Shown one piece after another: positions 40,701 to 49,649 of a stretch of DNA of 64,000 nucleotides. The stretch is taken from positions 62,001 to 126,000 of IMG/VR virus record IMGVR_UViG_3300021068_000001; one strand, given 5' to 3'. The position numbers were made by a program, and so were the translations under genes. This DNA comes from a virus. How positions within the stretch are numbered: position 1 is the stretch's first letter; the number at the start of each line of letters is the position of its first letter. The notes beneath the pieces are model-generated. The model saw only the letters and a program-made list of their open reading frames with translations. It did no database searches and was not told the origin of the DNA.

Positions 40701-43700
40701 TAGATATGAGTTAAGAGATAGTTTAGATTTCAGACCAAGAGTTGATGACGCTTCAACAATAGACGCTGGTGTACAAGATAGATCATTTGACGGATCAGGT
40801 GCTTCTGTAGTACAACCTATTAAATTTAGTTCAGACGTAAGGTCAGATTTTGAATATTATTTAGGAAGAGTTGATAAAGTATTTTTAGATAAAGATGGTA
40901 ATATGAAAATATTAAAAGGCGCTAGTTCAGTTGCGCCAAGAATACCAGGTACATTAGATAATGCTATGCACCTATACACTTTATTTTTACCTGCATACAC
41001 ATTAGATACTTCTGAAGTTGGTATAGAACACGTAGATAATAAACGATATACAATGAGAGATATTGGTAGAATAGAAAATAGAATTGAAACTGCTGAATAT
41101 TATACACAACTTTCATTATTAGAAACAGCTGCACAAACTTTACAAATACAAGACTCAAATGGTTTAGATAGATTTAAAAATGGTTTTGTAGTAGATAACT
41201 TTACAGGCCATAATATTGGTGATGTAGGTAATGGAGATTACAAAGTTGCTATAGATTATGCAAATGGAGAAATGAGACCAACATTCCACGAAGACGCTGT
41301 ACAATTAATTGAAAGAGATGAAGATGGTACTGCTCTAGTAGCTGCTGATAGAACAGACGCTAATTATCAAAAAACTGGAGACTTAATTACTTTACCTTAT
41401 ACTGAATCAACTTTAATAGACCAACCTTATGCAAGTAAGGCTATCAATGTAAATCCATTTGGAGTATTTACATGGATAGGTTCAATAGACTTAACACCTC
41501 CAGGTGATGAATGGAAAGAAACAGAAAGAGCACCAGAATTAGTTATAAACAATCCTAATGGAAGTTGGGATAACTTAACAAAAAATACTGGTAACTCTAG
41601 TACACTATCAGAATTCCCTATGTCAACAGTTTGGAACTCTTGGCAAGATACTTGGACAGGTAAGGCTGTTGAAACAGAAAGAAAAAGTGTAGGCACATAT
41701 GAGAAAAGAGGAGGCCACGGTTGGAGAGTTATGGCCAAAGAAGAAATTACAACTGCTCAACAAGTTTCACAAACAAGAACAGGTATAAGAGCTGTTGCAA
41801 TTCCTCAAACAGTAAGAACATCTATTGGAGATAGAGTTGTTTCAGTTGCATTTGTTCCATTTATTAGAAGTAGAACAATAACATTTAACGCAACAAGATT
41901 AAAACCAAATACAAGAGTTTATCCTTTCTTTGATAATGTTGATATATCTGCATATGTAACACCAGATGGTGGTTCATTAGGAGGCAATTTAGTTTCAGAC
42001 ACAAATGGTAAAGTAGAAGGTACGTTTGCTATACCAGATCCAAAAGTAAATGCAAATCCTAGATGGAGAACAGGTCAAAGATTATTCAGATTAACAAGTT
42101 CATCTACAAACAGTTTAACAAACGCTAATGTTGAAACAGCTGCAAACGTTGAATATGTTGCAAGAGGTTTATTAGAAACTGTAAGAGAAACTATACTTTC
42201 AAGTAGAGAAGCACGTGTAGAGATGAGAAGTGTTACTGAAAGTCAAACTATTACTAGAACATCTACAAGAACGGAAGAAAGACAAGTTGGATACCACGAT
42301 CCTTTGGCACAAACTTTTTTAATTGATGACGCTGGTGGTGTATTCGTAACATCTATTGATTTATTCTTTAGTACAAAAGATAGTAACATTCCAGTTACAG
42401 TACAAATAAGAGATGTTGTAAATGGTTATCCTGGACAAAAAATATTACCATTTTCAGAAGTTACAAAGAATCCAGGTGATGTTAGCGTAAGTACAGATGG
42501 TACTACTGCAACTAAATTTACATTCCTAAGTCCTGTTTACATACAAGCAAACGTAGAGTATTGTTTTGTCATAATGGCAAACTCACAAGATTATAATGCT
42601 TACGTAGCAAGAATAGGTGAAACATCATTAGATACAAATAGAACAATATCAGCACAACCTTACGCTGGTGTTTTATTTAAATCTCAAAATGGTATGACTT
42701 GGAGTGCTGAACAAAATGAAGATATGAAATTTAAATTAAGAAGAGCAGAATTTAGTCAAGTTACAGGTACAGTTACTTTAACAAATGATACTTTATCTAC
42801 AAGAGCACTTAAAAACAATCCATTAAGAACAACAAGCGGTTCTAAAGTTATTAGAGTATTCCATCCTAACCATGGTATGCACGGTACAAGTAATAACGTA
42901 ACAATTGCTGGTGTGGAAAGTGGTACTCTTAATGGTATTGCTCATTCAGACATTAATGGAACATATACAAGTATTTCAAACGTAACTTTAGATAGTTATG
43001 ATATAACTTCAGGAAGTTCATCAAACGCAAGTGCTAGTGGAGATGTTGGTAGTACTACTGTAACAGCAACACAAAACAGATTGTTTGATGTATTAAATTT
43101 AGGCGGTGTTCAAACAGTAACTTTACCAGATACAAATATAGACTATTACATAAGAACAGCTACAGGTAAATCTGTACACGGTTCTGAAACAGAATTTGCG
43201 TTAACAGCAAATGAAAGTAAACTTGCTGTAGTCAATAATGACAATATTGCTTTCCCAGCGCCTCAAATGGTTGCAAGTGAAATCAATGAAACAAATGAAA
43301 GTATTACAGGCGGTAAATCTTTCTATACAATTTTAGAATTAACAACATCAAATACTAAATTATCTCCTGTTTTAGATACTCAAAGAATGAGTGCATTTAC
43401 AATTCAAAGTAGATTAAATAATCCTAGTTCAAGTAATACACCTGACTTTGTTGCTGATACAGTTAAATCAGGAACATCATCAGCTGCTGTTTATTTAACT
43501 AAACCAATTATATTGGAAAATAATTCAAAAGCATTAGACATAAGATTAACTGCTAACATAAGATCAACATCCGAAGTAGAAATGTATTATAGAGTTTCAG
43601 GTACAGACAACGATACTCAATTAGATGATTTAAGTTGGACAGCATTTAATACAGATGGAAGTTCAGACGCTACTGTAACACCTGCTGAAGATGATACAAC

Positions 43701-43836
43701 ATTTAAAGAATACAAATATAGTGATAATGATATAAATGAATTTACATCATTCCAGCTAAAAATTGTAATGAAAGGAAGTAATTCTTCATATCCACCAGTA
43801 TTGAGAGATATGAGAGGAATTGCTCTGGCAGTATAA
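37759..43836 (+). CDS. giant DUF4815-like virion structural protein, 2025 aa
   Basis: The N-terminus (FNVSPYYDDFTESKKFHRILFRPAFAVQARELTQ...QIQNQIESLSDHLFDKGAMIIPGE) is the DUF4815 start found in large structural proteins of marine T4-like phages. Residues about 85-150 and 470-600 have G-x-T-S-G-x-T-A repeats. About 500-545 reads FKEGQQITITGVAGMTELNGNVYTV, like the E1 FCCH-type repeat seen in phage tails; a second, weaker version is near 1690-1730. Probably a baseplate-attached long structural or fibre-base protein. It is the longest gene in the window. Confidence 0.7.
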   Translation: MPSPTDFNVSPYYDDFTESKKFHRILFRPAFAVQARELTQSQTQIQNQIESLSDHLFDKGAMIIPGEIGYDLNYYAVKLTSKSASTLTDYVDTTLTGGTSGVTAKVVNAVVTDGTDPDTLFVKYMNTASDGSTISFTNGETLTSDGSGNPTVVVASTATGSAAQIKQGIYYINGYHVQVSAQTLILDKYSSTPSYRVGLTVTESFVTPGDDTTLNDNAQGVSNTNAPGAHRFKILLTLAKKALNSTEDSNFYELLRLSSGVLQNQVRTTDYAVLEDTLARRTFDESGDYVVRPFDIDVREHLISGTNRGIYTGGQGGDATKLAVGFSPGKAYVKGYEINTISTTYVDVDKARDYDTQGNFNTRFDVGNFVNVTNVYGSPDIVTASGVEAFKGLTLHNTATSSRGTANAGANSNITTIGRAKTRGFEYSSGTATGNIFSNASITSAVYKHHLFDVVLFTHLNITTAQAYSDGVTITGGTSGATGIVQESSTVESATITGATAANPVVVTATNKFKEGQQITITGVAGMTELNGNVYTVRNPTSSNFQLYDTDGTSSINGGSYSAWSSSSGVATHGVVILSNVQGIFQASESITDGSSASTIQANAVGLKGVTTHDISSVKQIAMAGSPTFTADTSLDATSGDNATLTGTLSIANSGTAVTGFNTRFTDELRVGDSISFTTDAGSSLTKIVEAIISNSSISLLAAVGGSDVSTKTIATRRRAKMQSPEKNVSIFKLPYENIKTLKTTVNSNVSDTTYSFRKHSITTLTGDGIATFSAGVNETFADLSEGDYTISITSTGGGGTGAVGDVLSLTGNNHESSAIFALNGAKTTLTLDFGANYAGHDIKALVTLHKTVGTSKTKTLNAASTVAISTQATIVSGTIGLAKADVKQINNVYMAADFSTAADTSDTDISSRFELDTGQRDNFYDIGRIKLKTGELTPTGRLLVNFDYYSHSSGDYFDVDSYSAISYTDIPAYTSSNTGVRYELRDSLDFRPRVDDASTIDAGVQDRSFDGSGASVVQPIKFSSDVRSDFEYYLGRVDKVFLDKDGNMKILKGASSVAPRIPGTLDNAMHLYTLFLPAYTLDTSEVGIEHVDNKRYTMRDIGRIENRIETAEYYTQLSLLETAAQTLQIQDSNGLDRFKNGFVVDNFTGHNIGDVGNGDYKVAIDYANGEMRPTFHEDAVQLIERDEDGTALVAADRTDANYQKTGDLITLPYTESTLIDQPYASKAINVNPFGVFTWIGSIDLTPPGDEWKETERAPELVINNPNGSWDNLTKNTGNSSTLSEFPMSTVWNSWQDTWTGKAVETERKSVGTYEKRGGHGWRVMAKEEITTAQQVSQTRTGIRAVAIPQTVRTSIGDRVVSVAFVPFIRSRTITFNATRLKPNTRVYPFFDNVDISAYVTPDGGSLGGNLVSDTNGKVEGTFAIPDPKVNANPRWRTGQRLFRLTSSSTNSLTNANVETAANVEYVARGLLETVRETILSSREARVEMRSVTESQTITRTSTRTEERQVGYHDPLAQTFLIDDAGGVFVTSIDLFFSTKDSNIPVTVQIRDVVNGYPGQKILPFSEVTKNPGDVSVSTDGTTATKFTFLSPVYIQANVEYCFVIMANSQDYNAYVARIGETSLDTNRTISAQPYAGVLFKSQNGMTWSAEQNEDMKFKLRRAEFSQVTGTVTLTNDTLSTRALKNNPLRTTSGSKVIRVFHPNHGMHGTSNNVTIAGVESGTLNGIAHSDINGTYTSISNVTLDSYDITSGSSSNASASGDVGSTTVTATQNRLFDVLNLGGVQTVTLPDTNIDYYIRTATGKSVHGSETEFALTANESKLAVVNNDNIAFPAPQMVASEINETNESITGGKSFYTILELTTSNTKLSPVLDTQRMSAFTIQSRLNNPSSSNTPDFVADTVKSGTSSAAVYLTKPIILENNSKALDIRLTANIRSTSEVEMYYRVSGTDNDTQLDDLSWTAFNTDGSSDATVTPAEDDTTFKEYKYSDNDINEFTSFQLKIVMKGSNSSYPPVLRDMRGIALAV

Positions 43837-44060
43837 TGAGTATTAAAGTTAGAGTTGAAGGATTTACAGGACTTATAAGAGATACACATTCTAACGCAAT
43901 CGTAAATGTAAACAAATCTGATTATGAATTGTATATGTTAAGACATAAAAGTAGAGAAAGACAAAGTGACGTGTTAAGAGATACAGTAAAAGAAATAAAT
44001 ACTTTAAAACAAGAATTGAAAGAAATTAAAAAGTTATTACAAGGAGTAATTAAAAACTAA
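43836..44060 (+). CDS. hypothetical coiled-coil protein, 74 aa
   Basis: Overlaps both neighbours by one base. N-terminal beta-like part, MSIKVRVEGFTGLIRDTHSNAIVN, then a helix at about 45-72 (LRDTVKEINTLKQELKEIKKLLQ) with heptads. Likely a small assembly or capping partner of the adjacent fibre proteins; similar genes accompany them in related phages. Confidence 0.6.
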   Translation: MSIKVRVEGFTGLIRDTHSNAIVNVNKSDYELYMLRHKSRERQSDVLRDTVKEINTLKQELKEIKKLLQGVIKN

Positions 44061-44893
44061 TGGCTGCAAGACAGATAACACAAACGCAAACACTAGAAGA
44101 CTTTAGAACACAGTTTAATGCTCTATCGGCAACTGACTTTGGTGATATTGCTACACTTGACTCTGGTCTTTCTGCAACGTCTGTAATAGGCGCTGTAAAT
44201 GAATTATATGCAGCTATTGCTGGTGCATTATCATTTACACTTTCAGATGGTTCAAATACTCAAACTCTTGTAAATGGAAATACATTATTATTTAATGGTA
44301 CAGCAAATCAAATTACAACAACAGTAGCAGCAACAGATAAAGTAACTGTAGCATTAACTGAAGATGTAACAATTGCTGGGGAATTTATTGCTTCAGGTAC
44401 TGGTGCTCACAAATTAGGAACAATTCAAACGTATGGTAATACAATTTCATCAACAGACGCAACTACAGTTACAATAGATGACAATTTAACACTTTCTGCT
44501 GGTAAAACATTAGTAGCAGATATTATATCAAGTTCACAATCATATGTGTCTTTTGGTGCAAAAAATATATCAACTAGTGGGTACTTCTATACAGAAGCTG
44601 CAACAGGTGGTATCATATTTGAAGGTGCAACAGCAGACGCACACGAAACAAACGTTAGAGTAGTAGATCCTACAGCAGATAGAACAATTACTCTACCTGA
44701 TGAAACAGGTACTGTTATAACAACTGGCAGTTCTGCCGCTATAACAGGTGCAATGATAGCACTAAATACAGTTGCAGAAGCTAATATGGCAGATGACTCT
44801 ATTGGTCAGGATCAACTAAAAAGTGTAGTAACCTTACAGATTATAGACTCTGGAGGTACAGTAGTGAAGACAATGTACGCTGCTGGGGCATAG
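44060..44893 (+). CDS. tail fibre-like structural protein, 277 aa
   Basis: The N-terminus QITQTQTLEDFRTQFNALSATDFGDIATL...SVIGAVNELYAAI is the common anchor of marine phage fibres. The middle is Thr/Ala/Gly-rich, and the segment DRTITLPDETGTVITTG matches a frequent fibre repeat. The C-terminus IIDSGGTVVKTMYAAG closely resembles the end of the protein at 35102. Late-expressed virion part by context. Confidence 0.65.
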   Translation: MAARQITQTQTLEDFRTQFNALSATDFGDIATLDSGLSATSVIGAVNELYAAIAGALSFTLSDGSNTQTLVNGNTLLFNGTANQITTTVAATDKVTVALTEDVTIAGEFIASGTGAHKLGTIQTYGNTISSTDATTVTIDDNLTLSAGKTLVADIISSSQSYVSFGAKNISTSGYFYTEAATGGIIFEGATADAHETNVRVVDPTADRTITLPDETGTVITTGSSAAITGAMIALNTVAEANMADDSIGQDQLKSVVTLQIIDSGGTVVKTMYAAGA

Positions 44894-44905
44894 ACTTAAA
44901 AGATG

Positions 44906-44913
44906 TATAAATA
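44906..44913 (+). promoter_or_regulatory. T4-type late promoter (TATAAATA)
   Basis: Exact box five bases past ... AAAAGATG, and 12 bases before the ATG of the 34-residue frame at 44918. Confidence 0.5.
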
Positions 44914-44917
44914 TATT

Positions 44918-45022
44918 ATGGATATAGGTGAAAGAATTTATAAATATGTAAATAGAGAGGTACTTACTAATAATTATAATATGAATGAGTACCAGAAATT
45001 AATGGAGACAACATGGCAGTAA
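44918..45022 (+). CDS. possible 34-aa peptide
   Basis: ATG just after a late box; ends overlapping the next gene by 10 bases. Reads MDIGERIYKYVNREVL..., polar. A second TATAAATA (44939) lies inside it, so the region may instead be a long leader. Confidence 0.35.
   Translation: MDIGERIYKYVNREVLTNNYNMNEYQKLMETTWQ
44939..44946 (+). promoter_or_regulatory. T4-type late promoter (TATAAATA), second copy
   Basis: Exact box 67 bases before the ATG of the structural gene at 45013, 33 bases after another copy. Confidence 0.5.
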
Positions 45023-45948
45023 GAAAACCTTTATATGTAGCAAGTAGCAACTTACGAGAGATGACAACCGCAATGGTTTTAGAAATCGTACAAGCTGCTG
45101 TCTATCAATATTCACTAAATCCTGGCGTTGCTTTAACTGTATCTGCAGGCGGTGGAAACATCGGAAGTATTTCAGATACAAGAAAACAAGCAGGTGCTCA
45201 ATCAACAAGTACAACTGCATTTCCAAGTGAGGGTACAACAGCTGAACCTAGTACGGTTACAGTAACTTACAATCACGTTGTATCAACGGATGCTAGTTTA
45301 ACACCAACAGCTGACTCAGGCAAAACATGGCCTGTATATTACAATTCAAGTGGACAGATTCAAGCAATGAATTTAGCAGACGTAAAAGATACTTTTTTAC
45401 ATCCTGCAATTGACTTATTAGCTTCAGGTTCAACAGGAACAGATCAAGCTGGAACTTATACAGTAAGTACTGGAACATCTTTAGCAGGTAGTACCAACAT
45501 AAGTACAACAGCAATATATGCAGATACAAGAGCTGACACAGGTGCATATGCAGCTGGCAGTATTCCAGAAACACAAGATCAACCTACAACAATTACAAGT
45601 TATTACCTACATAGAATAAATGGAAATGATAATTCATTTACTGAACCGTATTATTTGGATGGTTCAAACAATGTTAAAGAATATACAACCGCAGCTATTC
45701 AATCATTATTACAAGAATGGATGAGAAAAACAGCGGCTGATTCTGGTGATGGTTATGCTTTGAGTTATACTATAGGAACTACAGCAACTGGTAACACAAG
45801 AGGTTCTGGTATGGCTGATACAATTTTAAATGGTTCTGGTAATTATCAGACAAGATATGTAAATACAGATGACTATAGGGCGCAAGAGTTTCCTAATGGA
45901 TCATCTACAACAGCAAACACTTATTATTTAAGAATTATTAAATCGTAA
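45013..45948 (+). CDS. virion structural/fibre-associated protein, 311 aa
   Basis: MAVRKPLYVASSNLREMTTAMVLEIVQAAVYQYS is a conserved start of a marine T4-like structural protein. The rest is Ser/Thr/Gly-rich with aromatic spots and ends YYLRIIKS. GGAG lies six bases before the ATG. Last gene of the structural block before the glycan island. T4 counterpart not clear. Confidence 0.6.
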   Translation: MAVRKPLYVASSNLREMTTAMVLEIVQAAVYQYSLNPGVALTVSAGGGNIGSISDTRKQAGAQSTSTTAFPSEGTTAEPSTVTVTYNHVVSTDASLTPTADSGKTWPVYYNSSGQIQAMNLADVKDTFLHPAIDLLASGSTGTDQAGTYTVSTGTSLAGSTNISTTAIYADTRADTGAYAAGSIPETQDQPTTITSYYLHRINGNDNSFTEPYYLDGSNNVKEYTTAAIQSLLQEWMRKTAADSGDGYALSYTIGTTATGNTRGSGMADTILNGSGNYQTRYVNTDDYRAQEFPNGSSTTANTYYLRIIKS

Positions 45949-45982
45949 TATCATTCCTCCCGATATTGCTTTGTTATGAATT

Positions 45983-46732
45983 ATGAATATATTATTAACA
46001 GGTAGTGAAGGCTTTGTTGGCCAACATTTATTTAAATATTTAAAACCCAATCATAAAATAATTTGTTTAGACAAGTTAGCAGGTAATGATTTATTATCCT
46101 GTGACTTAAAATATTCCGTAGATTTAGTTATACATCTTGCTGGTTTATCTGGCGTAAGAGATAGTTTAGAAAGATCAACAGAATATTGGATACAAAATGT
46201 AATCGCAGGTCAAAGACTTTTTGATTATTTCAAAGACACAAGAATCCTATACGCAAGTTCATCAACAGCACACGAGCCTTGGAAAAATCCATATGCAATG
46301 AGTAAATATAGTTTGGAGCGTATTGCTCCTGCTAATAGTCTTGGTATGAGATTTACAACCATATATGGTCCTAATGCTAGAGAAAGTATGTTAATACCTA
46401 GAATATTAAGAAATGATGTGCCTTATATTAATACAAATCATAGTAGAGATTTTATACACGTGGAAGATGTTTGTTCGGCAATTTATTCTTTAATAACACA
46501 CAATGCTATTACAGCTTATCCAAATCATACAGGTGTCATAGATGTAGGTTCTGGTACGACAAACAATCTTATAAAGTTAATTGATTACTTCAAAATTGAC
46601 TGTGAGCGTGTTATAGGAGATGAGTATGAAAGAATAGATAATCTTGCCGATACTGCTATACTAAATAGTACTGGCTGGTCACCAAAGATTAATTTATATG
46701 ACTATATTAAGGAGAATAAAAATGACAACTGA
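45983..46732 (+). CDS. short NAD-dependent sugar epimerase/dehydratase
   Basis: Extended short-chain dehydrogenase fold. Rossmann motif GSEGFVG at 7-13 (GxxGFxG), HLAG at 51-54, catalytic ASSS at 91-94 and Y104-x3-K108. Then MRFTTIYGPNARESMLIPRI and SRDFIHVEDV, both typical of nucleotide-sugar epimerases. At 249 residues it is shorter than usual (about 310). It probably prepares a nucleotide sugar for the glycosyltransferases that follow on the opposite strand. Confidence 0.85.
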   Translation: MNILLTGSEGFVGQHLFKYLKPNHKIICLDKLAGNDLLSCDLKYSVDLVIHLAGLSGVRDSLERSTEYWIQNVIAGQRLFDYFKDTRILYASSSTAHEPWKNPYAMSKYSLERIAPANSLGMRFTTIYGPNARESMLIPRILRNDVPYINTNHSRDFIHVEDVCSAIYSLITHNAITAYPNHTGVIDVGSGTTNNLIKLIDYFKIDCERVIGDEYERIDNLADTAILNSTGWSPKINLYDYIKENKNDN

Positions 46733-47267
46733 AATTAGTGAAGCAAGTGCAATAACTGAAGAATATTTAAAAGATAATTTTTTAACAGCGTACTTCATTG
46801 ACAATGAAAGACAAAACATAGAGATACAAACTACAACTAGAGATAAGAAACAAGTTATAACAAATATTATACCTTTTGATGAAGAAGATGTAAAATTTAA
46901 AGCACTACAAAGTGTTATGAATGTGGATCAATTACACGAGTCTACATACCAAAAAGTTAAAAACGAAAGAAAATTGTTTGAAGAAACAGTTTTAAGAATC
47001 GCAAAAAAAGATGGTATTGTTATGGACTCTGCTAAGATTGATACAAAATTTTATCCAAAAGTAATTGACGCTCTTTTTAATGATGAGGAGAATGCAGATC
47101 ATCTCTTTGCATTGAAATTAGCTGTATTTGAATTAGAAAAAATTAAAGATTCACAAGAAGAAGATTTAAAAAAACAAATAAGACAATCTAAATCTAAAAC
47201 AGAAATTATAGCAAAAGTTTGTGAGATTTTACTTCCTAAACGAGATATCCCTATTGGGGATATGTAA
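46722..47267 (+). CDS. hypothetical protein, 181 aa
   Basis: AAGGAG lies 8 bases before ATG 46722, which is preferred over an upstream in-frame ATG at 46698. An acidic, helical protein with no signal peptide; the last third is a Lys/Glu helix. It overlaps the epimerase by 11 bases and converges with a glycosyltransferase (17-base overlap). Not recognised; may be a fibre-related chaperone by position. Confidence 0.55.
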   Translation: MTTEISEASAITEEYLKDNFLTAYFIDNERQNIEIQTTTRDKKQVITNIIPFDEEDVKFKALQSVMNVDQLHESTYQKVKNERKLFEETVLRIAKKDGIVMDSAKIDTKFYPKVIDALFNDEENADHLFALKLAVFELEKIKDSQEEDLKKQIRQSKSKTEIIAKVCEILLPKRDIPIGDM

Positions 47268-47865
47268 GATCCGACTTTAAAAAATATTTAGAATACCAAC
47301 CAGTCCATCCTACTTCCATTATGTGGTGCATTTGACCAAGCGTACACATACTAATTTGAGATGTAGTATCAAAGGTCGCCCTTTGAGATGGTTTATTATA
47401 GATGTAATCCTTTATTGAAGGACATACTCTACCATAAGTTTTGTATTTTATATTTTTGTAATACCATTCATCACTACCTCTTGTATAAGTGTCTATAAAA
47501 TGCTTGTCATTAGCTTTAAATGTATTCCAGATGTGTGATACATCACCTGTCCAAGATACAACAGACGAATTTAAAGGTGTATGATTAGGTTCTCTCCACC
47601 AAGTATCATCTAAAAGTGTAAAATCTTTTCTAATTAAGTTGGGTAATTTATCAAAGATAATAACATCCAAATCAAAGTATAAATTTTCACCATCTCTAAA
47701 TCTATCATACATTTGAAATTTATTAAACCAATTACCATATAAGTCATCTTCAACAACTTCAAAACTATCATATTTTAGACCAGAGTATTTGTCTATCATA
47801 TGTTTTAAGTTATCAACGTGCCATTGAGTAAACTTATTACCGAATCTACAACAAATAATCCGCAT
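47251..47865 (-). CDS. GT-A glycosyltransferase-like protein
   Basis: 204 residues. The central NLYFDLDVIIF (D65-L-D67) is a DxD metal/nucleotide-sugar motif of GT-A enzymes. DDTWWREPNHTPLNSSVVSW has the NSSV acceptor-loop pattern seen in GT8-like proteins. Last gene of the long minus-strand glycan operon. Confidence 0.65.
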   Translation of the reverse strand: MRIICCRFGNKFTQWHVDNLKHMIDKYSGLKYDSFEVVEDDLYGNWFNKFQMYDRFRDGENLYFDLDVIIFDKLPNLIRKDFTLLDDTWWREPNHTPLNSSVVSWTGDVSHIWNTFKANDKHFIDTYTRGSDEWYYKNIKYKTYGRVCPSIKDYIYNKPSQRATFDTTSQISMCTLGQMHHIMEVGWTGWYSKYFLKSDLTYPQ

Positions 47866-48586
47866 TTATTTTTCTTCCTACTCCTGTGTAGTGTATAACT
47901 TTAAGTTTTTCGTTTACTTCTTTATCTAATATCATATAATCAGTATTAAACTTTTTCATATACATTTGATTGAGTTGTAGATTTTCTTTAAAGTCATCTG
48001 TATATTTTGCAATCCATTCCTTAGGTGTTGTTGTTAGTTTTGCTTTATGTTCTAATACTTTCAATTTAACGTAATTTTGTTCGCCGTAGTATTTTTTATG
48101 TACAGTACCGTTATTATAAAAATGTAGTTGCCAGTATTCTGGATTAAGTGCGAAGTCATCCCAAACAAACTTCAAAGAACCTGATTTAAATTTATAAAAC
48201 CCACCATTAATACCTAACTTGTTTTCCCACCATTGACCATATGTAACTAATTCATTTTCTTCAACAGGCCAATTCAATAAATCATCTACATTGCTTACAA
48301 TGACTTGATCTATATCCATAATGATAATATCATCACCTGGATTTTGATGTGCAAATTGTGGACTGAAAAATTTTAGTTTGTGCCAATGTTTAACTATATT
48401 ACTATGATGGTTGTAGGGGTAGATAAAGTCAGCCTTCATCCCTGGATGTTCAAAAGGATGTTTTCTATCTGCTAAACATATAAACTGAAAGGGAACTGTT
48501 GAATGTTTTTTTAAACCTTCGTAAAGTTTAGAAACATAAACTGGTGGATAAAAACCTTCAAAGAAGACTGTACATATTTTAAGCAT
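47846..48586 (-). CDS. GT-A glycosyltransferase-like protein
   Basis: DxD motif DIIIMDIDQVIV (D91-I-D93) after HKLKFFSP, and a later LGINGGFYKF acceptor loop. Start taken at ATG 48586, overlapping the upstream gene by 8 bases, instead of the longer frame from 48610. About 246 residues. Paralogous in layout to the next downstream glycosyltransferase. Confidence 0.7.
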   Translation of the reverse strand: MLKICTVFFEGFYPPVYVSKLYEGLKKHSTVPFQFICLADRKHPFEHPGMKADFIYPYNHHSNIVKHWHKLKFFSPQFAHQNPGDDIIIMDIDQVIVSNVDDLLNWPVEENELVTYGQWWENKLGINGGFYKFKSGSLKFVWDDFALNPEYWQLHFYNNGTVHKKYYGEQNYVKLKVLEHKAKLTTTPKEWIAKYTDDFKENLQLNQMYMKKFNTDYMILDKEVNEKLKVIHYTGVGRKINADYLL

Positions 48587-49514
48587 TAAGTCTTCTCCAC
48601 ACAAGGTCAAAATCTTTATTAATCGTGTGGCAAAGGATTGTTTCTTCAGGTATAAAACCTTGATTATATAAAAAGTAGTGCCATTTGCTGTCTAACCACA
48701 GAACAGGTACCTCATTTTCTTTTAACTTAACTGAAAATAATGTTTCATTATCCCAACCAAAGTATTGTCTTATTCTATCAGGAAATATGTTAGTTACATA
48801 TTTGTCATTTACTGTTACGATTTGAGGATCTTCTCTACCTTTAGGAATATATAAAATATCTCTTGTTTGGATTTTTAAATGTGACATTAAAGCCATATTC
48901 TCCTCAAACTCACCAAAGTAATCTAATCTTGCAAGATTTAATTTATTAATACCTACAATGCCAGTATTAATAACATCATTTTTAATACTCATTTTTTTTT
49001 CAAACAACATTGCTTGAGCATTATAATATTTTGATGATGGACTTCTTATTGTTTGAGAGGTGTCAGTAATAGCTTCAATTGTATTAATTCTATCATTGTT
49101 ATTTAATATTGCTATACCTTCATTTAAATTCCAATGTTCAAAAAAGTTTTCATTCTTCATAGGTACAACATCAAAATCCAAATATAATATTTCATCATAT
49201 TCTTCAGCCAATAGATACATTAAATGTATCTTATAAAAGTTTATTATATTATACATTGTTAAGAAAGGATACTTTGTTTTCATTTTGGAATGATAAATCA
49301 TAAAATCAGTATCATATTCATACAATTTAAAATCAGCACCTATTTTGTTAGCATACATTTCTTTTACAGCACAAAGGTCGCCATAATGAAGTTTAAACTG
49401 ATTTTTTGTTCTTACGTTGACAGGAGTATCACCTTCTTTAAGGAGGTTTTTATCAAAGATATCTATGTCATCTTTTGGTATCTCAATATATAAAGTATAA
49501 ATTATTCTTTTCAT
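48579..49514 (-). CDS. glycosyltransferase-like protein (GT8-type)
   Basis: 311 residues. The DxD motif is ILYLDFDVVPM (D113-F-D115), preceded by the helix INFYKIHLMYLLAEEYDEI, as in GT8-like enzymes. Later NTGIVGINKLNLARLDYF is an acceptor region. Its first bases overlap a small membrane gene. Confidence 0.7.
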   Translation of the reverse strand: MKRIIYTLYIEIPKDDIDIFDKNLLKEGDTPVNVRTKNQFKLHYGDLCAVKEMYANKIGADFKLYEYDTDFMIYHSKMKTKYPFLTMYNIINFYKIHLMYLLAEEYDEILYLDFDVVPMKNENFFEHWNLNEGIAILNNNDRINTIEAITDTSQTIRSPSSKYYNAQAMLFEKKMSIKNDVINTGIVGINKLNLARLDYFGEFEENMALMSHLKIQTRDILYIPKGREDPQIVTVNDKYVTNIFPDRIRQYFGWDNETLFSVKLKENEVPVLWLDSKWHYFLYNQGFIPEETILCHTINKDFDLVWRRLNA

Positions 49515-49639
49515 AATATTGCTCCTATTAGTAAACCAATTAATATTCCTTCAACCCAAAATGCCCACCTATGCGAACCTTTGGCTGTATGTTTTTTTAT
49601 AAATTCTTTTAACCATATGTCAAATTCTTTATTTTCCAT
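49511..49639 (-). CDS. small membrane protein, 42 aa
   Basis: Polar N-terminal helix (NKEFDIWLKEFIKKH) and one hydrophobic span at about 26-42. The stop overlaps the glycosyltransferase start (TGA within ATGA), so translation is coupled. May tether the glycan enzymes to the membrane; unproven. Confidence 0.5.
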   Translation of the reverse strand: MENKEFDIWLKEFIKKHTAKGSHRWAFWVEGILIGLLIGAIL

Positions 49640-49649
49640 AATATTATTC

